Positions 8,483 through 15,750 of a stretch of DNA of 64,000 nt are shown one piece after another. The number at the start of each line of letters is the position of its first letter. Within the stretch, counting starts at the first letter, position 1. Under the pieces are notes generated by a model. It was given only the letters and a program-made list of their open reading frames with translations. It was not told the origin of the DNA and did not search any database. The stretch is taken from positions 62,001-126,000 of the forward strand of contig BIFP01000062.1 in NCBI GenBank assembly GCA_005402585.1, given 5' to 3'. The position numbers and the translations under genes are program-made. The stretch comes from Micromonosporaceae bacterium KJ-029. Lineage in GTDB: Bacteria; Actinomycetota; Actinomycetes; Mycobacteriales; Micromonosporaceae.

Positions 8483-8939
8483 CAACGGGACGCCGTAACC
8501 GGAAAATCGGGCAATGGGGACCGGTCGCGCAGGTTTCTTCGAATGTTCATGTGAAGGTTCCTCGAATTCCCGACCGCCACGCTGGGTTGCTTGCACGTCG
8601 CCAATTAACTGTCCGTAAAGTCGAGCCGGTGAGGGGGCAACGGAAACGCTTCCCGAGTCGGGGGCGTCACCGGTCGGCGGCGGGTGCCCCGGTCAGCGGC
8701 CACGACATGGCGCCTGACCTGGGCTAAGCCGACGACCGTCCACAGGGTAGCGGAGGCTGATCCACGCCGGAAGTCCCGACGGGGCGGCTGAACGCACGTT
8801 TTGTCTTAGCCGCAGCTCACGGCCGTGATATTCACCCGCAACATTACCCTTTCCAAAAGAGTTTGTTGACTCGGGAGTTGACCTTGGGCAGCATGTAGTC
8901 ACTTTCGTGACTGACGACGTCGATGCCATAGGAGCCCAG
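8483..8939. promoter_or_regulatory. Divergent promoter region between exporter and RiPP genes
   Basis: This 457-base gap is less GC-rich than its flanks, especially 8800-8905. It holds a direct repeat TTGACT (8866) / TTGACC (8878) with a 12-base period, either of which could be a -35 box, but I see no convincing -10. A short palindrome at 8897-8912 follows. No coding region or RNA gene is supported here. Confidence 0.45.
8897..8912. promoter_or_regulatory. Palindromic operator candidate AGTCAC-N4-GTGACT
   Basis: A perfect 6-base inverted repeat with TTTC spacer lies 28 bases before the chosen ATG at 8940 of the first RiPP gene. It also contains the alternative GTG start (8907), which argues that 8907 is an operator base rather than the start. 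No regulator gene is adjacent. Confidence 0.35.
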
Positions 8940-11087
8940 ATGAGCGAGTCGCCGGACGCCGGGAAGACTCTTGGAATGCGGCCGAAGCTCCGGCACGACG
9001 TGGTCTTCCTGGACGCGCCCGCCGGCGCGTACCTACGCGGACCGGACAGCGCCTTCCTGATCAAGGGCAAGACGGCCTTCCGCTGGCTGACCTCGCTGAG
9101 CCCGTACCTCACCGGCGAGCACACGCTGGCGAAGCTCACCGAAACCCTCGAACCGGCCCAGCGGCAGACCGTGGTTACCCTGGTCCGCGCGCTGATCACG
9201 CGCGGCTTCGCCAAGGACGCGGGCGACCGCACCGAACTGGCCGAGCCGCTGGCCCGCCGGTTCGCCGCCCAGATCGAGTTCATCGACCACTTCGCCGACG
9301 ACCCCACCGGCCGGTTCCTGCGGTTCCACCGCGCCCGGGTGGCGCTGGGCGGTGGGGGAGCGGCCCTGCTCGCGGCGGCCAGCGGCCTGCTCCGCAACGG
9401 GTGCCTGGCGCTGGACCTGTACCCGGACGATGATCCGGACCGGTACGCCGAGGCGCTGCGCCCCGACCTGGCGGAGCTGCGGGCCGACGGGCTGCCCACC
9501 GAGGTCACCGTCCACCCCGGGCCGTTGACCACGGCCGGAGCGGACGCCGTGGTCTACTGCACCGGGCCGGGCGGCCTGGCTCGCCTCGCCGACCTGGCCC
9601 GCGACTGCCACCGCGACGGCCCACTGCTGGTGCCGGTGATCTGGGACGCCGACCGCGCGGTGGTCGGGCCGACCGTCACGGCGGGGCAGACACCCTGCTG
9701 GCTCTGTGCCCAGCTGCGACTCACCGCCGCCGCCGACCCGGCGGCCTCGGCCGAGTTCTGGCGCCACCTCGCCGTCGGGGCCGCGACCGGCACGCCGGGG
9801 AACCTGCCCGAGGTGACCGGGCGGATGCTGGGCAACGCCGCCGCGTTCGAACTCTTCCGGGCGCTCACCGGCGCCCTGGCGCCGGACACGGCCACCGGGG
9901 TGCTCCTGCTCGACGCGGCCACCCTGGAATCCACCCGGGAACGGGTGCTGCCACACCCCGCCTGCCCGGTCTGCCGCCACGTCGAGGTGCCCGCGGCCGA
10001 ACCGTCCGACGGCTCGGACGACGAGACGTACCAGCGCGCCGAGGTGCTGGTGGCGCCGAACGCCGGGGTCTTCACCCGGTTCGTCGACGACCCGCTGGAG
10101 CAGGCGCCGCTGAAGACGGCCCGGCTGCGGCTGCCCGGCCGGCGCGGGCCGCGCGAGCTGAGCGCCTTCGACGTACACACCGTGATGGGCGCCCGGCTCG
10201 CCGCGTACCGGGTGGCGGTCCGCGACCACGCGGGCCGGTACGCCGACCCGGCCGGCGCGGTGACGGCGACCGCGGCCGAACTGCACGAGCGCGGCGAGCA
10301 CCCGGTGCCGTGGACGCAGCTGGACACGGCGGTCGGCGGGCGGTCCGACGACCCCCGGCGGCGGTGGCTGCCCGCCACCGTGCTGGGCCGGGCGGAGCGG
10401 GTCTGGGTGCCCGCCGCACTGACCCTGCCCACCAGCGACCCGGGCGCCGAGGACTGGGTCGAGCCGACGGTGGCCGGCGCGGCCGTCGCCGCCACCCTCG
10501 ACGGCGTGATCGACCAGGGCCTCGCGGACGCGCTCGCCTACCACGCGTTGACCAGCGCCATCCGCGGCCGGTCCGGGCTCCGGGCGGTGAGCGAGGAGGA
10601 CCTGGTCCGCGACGACGACACCGCCTTCGTGGTCAAGGCGGCGCACCGTTTCGGCTGCCGGCTGTCGGTCCTGTCGCTGGCCGGAGCCGCTCCGGCGCAC
10701 GCGGTGCTCGCCGTCGCCGAGCTGCCCGACGGGGACCGCCAGTGGGCGCTGGCCGGCGGGTTCGACCCGGTCGCCACCCGGCTGGCTGCCGCACTCGACG
10801 CGGTCGGACGGGTCCAGGTGCGGCACTTCGAGGGGGTCGACGCCGACCTGGGCGACCCGGTGCTGCGGGACTTCGATCCGGCGACGCTCACCGCCGGGGC
10901 CACCGCGACCGACGCCACCGGCGCCGGGGCCCCGACCGGCACCGACCGGGCGGCGGTGCTGGCGGCGCTGGCCGGGCGGTCGATCAGCGCCCTGCTGGTC
11001 GAGACGACCACCCGGGACGTCCGGGCCAGCGGGGCGTTCCGCAGCGGCGTGGTCCTGCTGCGCCACCACGGCCGTACGGCCGACTGA
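8940..11087 (+). CDS. TOMM leader-peptide-binding / cyclodehydratase partner protein
   Basis: Predicted partner of the YcaO enzyme: it binds the precursor leader and presents the core for azoline formation. The 715-residue product has an N-terminal winged-helix-like segment (residues 10-100, DSAFLIKGKTAFRWLTSLSP), then an E1/ThiF-like region with two Cys pairs, TPCWLCAQLR and HPACPVCRHVE, expected to hold structural zinc. The C-terminal 300 residues resemble the second half of 'bacteriocin biosynthesis cyclodehydratase' proteins. ATG 8940 is preferred since AGGAG lies 5 bases before it; the frame is open to GTG 8907. First gene of the cluster, 57 bases before the first precursor. Confidence 0.82.
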   Translation: MSESPDAGKTLGMRPKLRHDVVFLDAPAGAYLRGPDSAFLIKGKTAFRWLTSLSPYLTGEHTLAKLTETLEPAQRQTVVTLVRALITRGFAKDAGDRTELAEPLARRFAAQIEFIDHFADDPTGRFLRFHRARVALGGGGAALLAAASGLLRNGCLALDLYPDDDPDRYAEALRPDLAELRADGLPTEVTVHPGPLTTAGADAVVYCTGPGGLARLADLARDCHRDGPLLVPVIWDADRAVVGPTVTAGQTPCWLCAQLRLTAAADPAASAEFWRHLAVGAATGTPGNLPEVTGRMLGNAAAFELFRALTGALAPDTATGVLLLDAATLESTRERVLPHPACPVCRHVEVPAAEPSDGSDDETYQRAEVLVAPNAGVFTRFVDDPLEQAPLKTARLRLPGRRGPRELSAFDVHTVMGARLAAYRVAVRDHAGRYADPAGAVTATAAELHERGEHPVPWTQLDTAVGGRSDDPRRRWLPATVLGRAERVWVPAALTLPTSDPGAEDWVEPTVAGAAVAATLDGVIDQGLADALAYHALTSAIRGRSGLRAVSEEDLVRDDDTAFVVKAAHRFGCRLSVLSLAGAAPAHAVLAVAELPDGDRQWALAGGFDPVATRLAAALDAVGRVQVRHFEGVDADLGDPVLRDFDPATLTAGATATDATGAGAPTGTDRAAVLAALAGRSISALLVETTTRDVRASGAFRSGVVLLRHHGRTAD

Positions 11088-11128
11088 AACCACCACAGCA
11101 TGTGGGTTCGGCGAGGCACGCACCACGG

Positions 11129-11137
11129 AAAGGAGGT
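11129..11137 (+). promoter_or_regulatory. Near-perfect ribosome-binding site of precursor 1
   Basis: AAAGGAGGT is complementary to the 16S rRNA 3' end over nine bases and ends 6 bases before the ATG at 11144. It is the strongest such site in the cluster, consistent with high expression of a peptide substrate relative to its enzymes. Confidence 0.75.
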
Positions 11138-11143
11138 GGAAAC

Positions 11144-11326
11144 ATGCCGATCACCCTGAACGACGAGCTCCGCGAGCTGGAGACCGAGACCTTCGAGATC
11201 GAAGAGATCGAGGACGGCGCCGAGGCGCTCGCGGCGACCAGCTCCAGCTGCTCCTGCTCCAGCTGCTGCAGTTGCAGCACGTCCAGCTGTTGCAGCTGCA
11301 GCACGAGCTGCTCCAGCTGCGGCTGA
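11144..11326 (+). CDS. RiPP precursor peptide 1 (Ser/Cys/Thr core)
   Basis: A 60-residue precursor. Residues 1-30 are an acidic leader (NDELRELETETFEIEEIEDG); residues 31-60 are the core, in which positions 32-59 are all Ser, Cys or Thr (15 Ser, 10 Cys, 3 Thr), ending in Gly. It contains the block SSSCSCSSCCSCSTSSCCS also found in precursor 3. Expected fate: Cys and some Ser/Thr become thiazoles or oxazoles, remaining Ser/Thr may be dehydrated, and the leader is removed. The longest open frame runs upstream over the previous gene, but the ribosome-binding site fixes this ATG. Confidence 0.9.
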   Translation: MPITLNDELRELETETFEIEEIEDGAEALAATSSSCSCSSCCSCSTSSCCSCSTSCSSCG

Positions 11327-11507
11327 CCGGGTGAGCGGGGTTGACCCCCGACGCCGTTGACCCTCTGTCCTGGTGGGACCGCAACACGACCCATCCGCCG
11401 CCGACCGACACCGGCGAGCAGTCCTGCGTGCCTCCGCTGGATTCACCGTGGTGGTGCGGACACCGACCACAGACGACTGGCGCCGACCCGGCTCAAGGAG
11501 ACGTCCC

Positions 11508-11726
11508 ATGCCGACCCAACCCCCGACATCCAGTTCGCTATCCGACTCGGTCCGCAGTGAACTCCGCGATCTGCAGACCGAAACCTTCGAGGTCGAGGAC
11601 ATCGCGGAACTGTCCGACGACCTGATGGGCATCTGCAGCAGCAGTACCAGCACGTCGAGCTGCTCCAGTTGCAGCACGTCCAGCTGTTGCAGCTGTACCT
11701 CGTCGAGCTGTAGCAGCACCAGCTGA
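11508..11726 (+). CDS. RiPP precursor peptide 2 (Ser/Cys/Thr core)
   Basis: A 72-residue precursor with a longer N-terminus (MPTQPPTSSSLSDS) before the conserved leader SELRDLQTETFEVEDI. Residues 43-72 form a core that is wholly Ser/Thr/Cys (18 Ser, 7 Cys, 5 Thr) and shares SCSTSSCCS with the other two. AAGGAG at 11495-11500 lies 7 bases before the ATG. It has fewer Cys and more Thr than precursors 1 and 3, so its product should carry fewer thiazoles. It is separated from precursor 1 by 181 bases with no other gene. Confidence 0.88.
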   Translation: MPTQPPTSSSLSDSVRSELRDLQTETFEVEDIAELSDDLMGICSSSTSTSSCSSCSTSSCCSCTSSSCSSTS

Positions 11727-11800
11727 GCCACCGCGACGCCGGACGTTCCGGACGGCCGGCGCTGTCGTGGCCCGTGTCACCCGAGGGGAGGTGTACCCAA

Positions 11801-11986
11801 ATGCCGGAACTCACTGACGAACTGCGCACGCTGGAGACCGAGACGTTCGAGATCGAGGACGTCGACGCCATCGACGCGATGGTCATGGCCTGGTCCAGCT
11901 CCAGCTGCTCGTGCTCCAGCTGCTGCAGTTGCAGCACGTCCAGCTGCTGCAGCAGCAGCACCAGCACCGGATGCGGCGGCGGGTAG
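11801..11986 (+). CDS. RiPP precursor peptide 3 (Ser/Cys/Thr core)
   Basis: A 61-residue precursor. The leader (DELRTLETETFEIEDV, then DAIDAMVMAW) is followed by a 30-residue core with 15 Ser, 8 Cys, 3 Thr and a Gly-rich tail (TGCGGG). Its 19-residue block SSSCSCSSCCSCSTSSCCS is identical to that of precursor 1. GGAGG at 11787-11791 lies 9 bases before the ATG. The Trp just before the core is the last aromatic residue and may mark the cleavage region; that is a guess. Confidence 0.88.
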   Translation: MPELTDELRTLETETFEIEDVDAIDAMVMAWSSSSCSCSSCCSCSTSSCCSSSTSTGCGGG

Positions 11987-12001
11987 TCCCGTCGCCACCG
12001 T

Positions 12002-12028
12002 CCCCGCCGGCGGTCCACGTCGGCGGGG
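12002..12028 (+). terminator. Attenuator-type hairpin after the precursor genes
   Basis: CCCCGCCG (12002-12009) pairs perfectly with CGGCGGGG (12021-12028) around an 11-base loop, 15 bases after the stop of precursor 3 and 45 bases before the YcaO gene. There is no T run. Partial termination here would give more precursor than enzyme mRNA, a common arrangement in RiPP operons. Confidence 0.5.
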
Positions 12029-12072
12029 CACCCGGTCCCCGCCCCAGCCGCACGACCGCAGACAGGTGAACG

Positions 12073-14052
12073 ATGATCGTCGACGTCCGGACCACCTCCA
12101 CCGGGTGGGACAGCAGCCTCAAACAGCTCGGTGAGGCGCTCCACGAGCGACGCCAGGACCAGGCACACCCGCCCGGCCTGACACCGCTCGACGGAGTCAC
12201 CGTTCGCATCGCCGCCCTGGGCCTGACCGACGCGTACTCCGACGGCGCCGAGGCGGTCCCCGGCGGCGACGTCCTGCCGATCTGGCTGTACGGCGCCACC
12301 GCGCTGGTCGGCCCCCGCTGGTCCCCGCCGCCCGGCGCCGCGCGGCGGACCGAGCCCGGACCCGCGCCGGGACCGTGCCCACTCTGCGTCCAGCGTCGCT
12401 GGCAGGCCATCCGGGTACGCGAGGAGCGGCACGCCCTGGAGCACGGTGCCCGGGTCGGTGCCGTCGCCGCGCTGCCCCACCTGACACCGTTCGCCGTCGA
12501 CGCGCTGTGGCAACTCCTGCTCGACACCGCCCGGCCCAGACCCGAACGGCCCGGCGTCGGCCGGCTCTGGCAGCTGCGGATGGACACCCTGGAGACCACC
12601 GTCGTGTCGGTGATGGCCGACTCCGAGTGCCCGGCCTGCGCCCACCCCCGCCCGGACACCGCCGAGGCCGCGGTCATCTCGTTGACCAGCCGGCCCAAAC
12701 CGGACCCGTCCGGTTACCGGCTGCGCTCGGCCGGGGACCTCGACCTTCCGGTCACCGCGCTGTCCAACCCGATCGCCGGGGCGCTGGGTGGCAACGCGCT
12801 GCGCGCGTACAACGCCACCGCCACCGCGCCGGTGACCGGCTACTTCCGCGTCCGCAGCCGCTACGACCTGCACGAGATGTGGTGGAGTGGGCACGCCAAC
12901 AGCTACGGCGGCAGCGAGACGTACGCCTTGCTGGAGGGGCTGGAACGGTACGCCGGACAGTTCCCCCGGGCCAAGACGACCACGGTCTTCGACAGCTACG
13001 CCAACCTCGCCCCGCGGGCCCTCGACCCGGCCGGCCTGGGCTACCACCCGGCGTTCTACCAGGGCCACGGCCTCTACTACGCCCCCTACTCACCGACCGA
13101 GCCGATGCACTGGGTGTGGGGGTACTCGTTGCGGGACCGCGAGCCCCGGCTCGTGCCCGAGCAGCTGGTGTACTACCTGGACCGGCGCACCGACCAGCGC
13201 AAGTTCGTCCAGGAGTGCTCCAACGGCTGCGCCAGCGGCAGCTGCCCGGAGGAGGCGCTGCTGCACGGCATGCTCGAACTGGTCGAGCGGGACGCCTTCC
13301 TGCTCGCCTGGTACGGCTCGGCGCGACAGGCCGAGATCGACCCGGCCACCTGCCGCGACGAGTCGGTGCACTTCATGATCGACCGGGTGAACCTGCTCGG
13401 GTACGACCTGCGTCTCTTCGACACCCGGGCCGACCTGCCCGTCCCGGTGGTGACCGCGGTCGCCGTCAAGCGCGGCGACGGCCTCGGCCAGCTCTGCTTC
13501 GCCGCCGGTGCCAGCCTCGACCCCGACGACGCGGTGCGGGCCGCGGTCTGCGAGACGGCGTCCTACGTCCCCGGTTTCGACGAGCGGGTCGCCGCCAGCG
13601 AGCCCGCGCTGCGGGAGATGACCCGGGACTACACCAAGGTCACCGAGCTGAGCCACCACGCCCTGCTGTACGGGCTGCCGGAGATGACCCACCACGCCAG
13701 GTTCCTCTTCGACGACCCGCCGCTGCGCTCGATGACCGAGCTGTACGGCGACTGGCTGGCCGCCCGGCCGACCCACGACGACCTGCGCGCCGACGCGGAG
13801 TACCTGTGCTCGCTGATCGCCGGCCTCGGCGGCGACGTCCTGGCCGTCGACCAGACCTGCCCGGAGCAGGAGATCGCCGGGGTGCACACGATGGCGCTGG
13901 TGGCCCCCGCCCTGCTCCCGATCGACTTCGGGTGGCAGCGGCAACGGGTGCTGCACAGCGACCGGCTGGAGCGCCACCTGGCCCGGGGCGTGTCCGGACC
14001 CGACCGGCTCGGCGCCACCGGCCGCAACCCCCACCCGCACCCCTTCCCGTAG
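12073..14052 (+). CDS. YcaO cyclodehydratase
   Basis: ATP-dependent enzyme converting Cys, Ser and Thr of the core into thiazolines and (methyl)oxazolines. The 659-residue protein has an N-terminal region with two Cys pairs (GPCPLCVQRRW, SECPACAHPRP), like the C-terminal half of a ThiF-type partner. The YcaO domain runs from about residue 260. Glu-rich ATP/Mg motifs are visible in SETYALLEGLERYAG and EEALLHGMLELVERDAF, and the protein ends in NPHPHPFP, the proline-rich tail characteristic of azoline-forming YcaO enzymes. The stop is followed at once by the AGGAG of the dehydrogenase gene. Confidence 0.92.
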   Translation: MIVDVRTTSTGWDSSLKQLGEALHERRQDQAHPPGLTPLDGVTVRIAALGLTDAYSDGAEAVPGGDVLPIWLYGATALVGPRWSPPPGAARRTEPGPAPGPCPLCVQRRWQAIRVREERHALEHGARVGAVAALPHLTPFAVDALWQLLLDTARPRPERPGVGRLWQLRMDTLETTVVSVMADSECPACAHPRPDTAEAAVISLTSRPKPDPSGYRLRSAGDLDLPVTALSNPIAGALGGNALRAYNATATAPVTGYFRVRSRYDLHEMWWSGHANSYGGSETYALLEGLERYAGQFPRAKTTTVFDSYANLAPRALDPAGLGYHPAFYQGHGLYYAPYSPTEPMHWVWGYSLRDREPRLVPEQLVYYLDRRTDQRKFVQECSNGCASGSCPEEALLHGMLELVERDAFLLAWYGSARQAEIDPATCRDESVHFMIDRVNLLGYDLRLFDTRADLPVPVVTAVAVKRGDGLGQLCFAAGASLDPDDAVRAAVCETASYVPGFDERVAASEPALREMTRDYTKVTELSHHALLYGLPEMTHHARFLFDDPPLRSMTELYGDWLAARPTHDDLRADAEYLCSLIAGLGGDVLAVDQTCPEQEIAGVHTMALVAPALLPIDFGWQRQRVLHSDRLERHLARGVSGPDRLGATGRNPHPHPFP

Positions 14053-14062
14053 GAGCACCGGC

Positions 14063-15709
14063 ATGCAGCAGGAGGCCCGCGACGTCGTCCGGGACTACAC
14101 CGAGGCGGTCTTCCGCCGGGCCCGGGTCCCGATGGAACCGCTCAACTACGAGGTGGACTGGGCCGACCAGCCCTCCCGCCACACGGCGTACCCCGGCACG
14201 CCCCAGGTGCCGCTGCCGGCGGACCTGCCCGAGCTGGCCACCCTGCGTGACCTGTTCACCCGGGCGGGACCGTCGGGGGGCGGGGATGCCCCGGCCTCGT
14301 CGGCGGGCTGGTCGCTGGCCCGGCTGGCGACCCTGCTGCGGCTGTCCTACGGCGTGCTCGACCGGCGAATGACCGTCAACTGGAACCAGGACGTCGCCAA
14401 ACGGGCCCACTTCGAGCACGCCGTCTGGGGACGGGGCACCGCGTCCGGCGGCGGCATGTATCCGGTGGAGCTGTACCTGGTCGCCGGGGCGTCCGCGCCG
14501 GTGCTGCCCGGCGTCTACCACTACGACACCGGGCGGCACGTGCTCCAACGGCTGCTGCTCGGCGACGTCAGCGGCACCGTCCGGGCCGGGCTCGCCGCCG
14601 CCGAGGGCGCCGACAGCTTCCTGCTGGCGAGCATCAAGTTCTGGAAGAACTCGTTCAAGTACAACAGCTTCTGCTACCACGTGGTCACCCAGGACCTCGG
14701 CGCCCTGCTCGGCTCGTGGGACCTGCTGGCGTCCGCGCTGGACGTACCGCTGCGCCGGCTGCTCTGCTTCGACCCGGCGCCGATGGACCGGCTGCTCGGC
14801 TTCGACAGTGACGAGCAGAGCGTCTTCGCGGTCGTGCCGCTGCGGTGGACCGCGGACCCGGCCGACGAGCCCGACCCGGCCGGCCCGGTCGCGGCGCCGG
14901 CACCGCCGGCCGAGGACGTCCGGGTCCGGTACGCCGCCCACGAGCGCTCCCGCCGGGTACGCCAGTTCCCGGCCGTCATCGCGACCCACCGGGCGGCGGC
15001 GACCCCCGCCGTCATCACCCCGGAGGCCGTCGGTGACGCCGCTCCCCGGGAACTGCCCGGCACCCCGGTCGCGCTGCCCGAGCCCCTCCTCGACCGGCTG
15101 GACCGCCCCCTGTCGACGGTGCTGGCCACCCGGTCCAGCAGCTTCGGCCGGTTCCGCCGGCCGCCCGAGCTGACCGCCGCCGAACTCGGCACCACGCTCG
15201 CCTTCGCCGCCGCCGGCCGGCACCATCCGGCCGACGCCGGCCTGCCCGGGGACACGCCGGCGCTGACCCGGCTCTGGGTCTTCGCCAACCACCTCGAAGG
15301 GCTGGCCTCCGGCGGCTACGCCTACTGCCCGCGACGGCACGCGCTGCTGCCGGCCGGGCCGGAGCCCGAGGGCGGGATGGCCGCCTTCCTGCAACAGCAG
15401 TACTTCCTCACCAACTACACGATGGGGCAGGTGGGGGCGGTGCTGGCCATCTCCGGCCGGCGCGACGCCGTGCTCGACGCGTACGGCCCCCGGGGCTACC
15501 GGATCCTCAACGCCGAGATCGGCGCCGTGGCCCAACGGGCGTACTGCGCGGCCACCGCCCAGCGCGTCGGCTGCGGCGCGGTACTGGGCTTCGACAACGT
15601 GTCCATGGACACCGCCCTCGGGCTGGACGGCACCGACGAACGGACCGTGCTGTTCCTGCTCCTCGGGCGGCACCCGGACGACACGGCCGACCTGGCGTAC
15701 CGGCTGTGA
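14063..15709 (+). CDS. Double-domain FMN azoline dehydrogenase (SagB-type)
   Basis: Predicted to oxidise azolines to aromatic thiazoles and oxazoles with FMN. The 548-residue length is about twice a single nitroreductase domain. The first half holds HAVWGRGTASGGGMYPVELYLV and WKNSFKYNSFCYHV, whose Lys-Tyr pair matches the catalytic pair of SagB-like dehydrogenases. The second half restarts a nitroreductase-like fold (VLATRSSSFGRFRRPPELT, then GPRGYRILNAEIGAVAQRAY). The second domain lacks an obvious Lys-Tyr pair and may be structural. AGGAG sits 8 bases before the ATG. Confidence 0.87.
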   Translation: MQQEARDVVRDYTEAVFRRARVPMEPLNYEVDWADQPSRHTAYPGTPQVPLPADLPELATLRDLFTRAGPSGGGDAPASSAGWSLARLATLLRLSYGVLDRRMTVNWNQDVAKRAHFEHAVWGRGTASGGGMYPVELYLVAGASAPVLPGVYHYDTGRHVLQRLLLGDVSGTVRAGLAAAEGADSFLLASIKFWKNSFKYNSFCYHVVTQDLGALLGSWDLLASALDVPLRRLLCFDPAPMDRLLGFDSDEQSVFAVVPLRWTADPADEPDPAGPVAAPAPPAEDVRVRYAAHERSRRVRQFPAVIATHRAAATPAVITPEAVGDAAPRELPGTPVALPEPLLDRLDRPLSTVLATRSSSFGRFRRPPELTAAELGTTLAFAAAGRHHPADAGLPGDTPALTRLWVFANHLEGLASGGYAYCPRRHALLPAGPEPEGGMAAFLQQQYFLTNYTMGQVGAVLAISGRRDAVLDAYGPRGYRILNAEIGAVAQRAYCAATAQRVGCGAVLGFDNVSMDTALGLDGTDERTVLFLLLGRHPDDTADLAYRL

Positions 15710-15750
15710 CGCCCCCGACCCGCGCCGACGCGCCGACGAAGGAGAGACCC

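Noticed and set aside
8907..8939. GTG at 8907 as start of the first RiPP gene
   Set aside because: It lies inside a perfect palindrome and has no ribosome-binding site, whereas AGGAG precedes ATG 8940 at ideal spacing.
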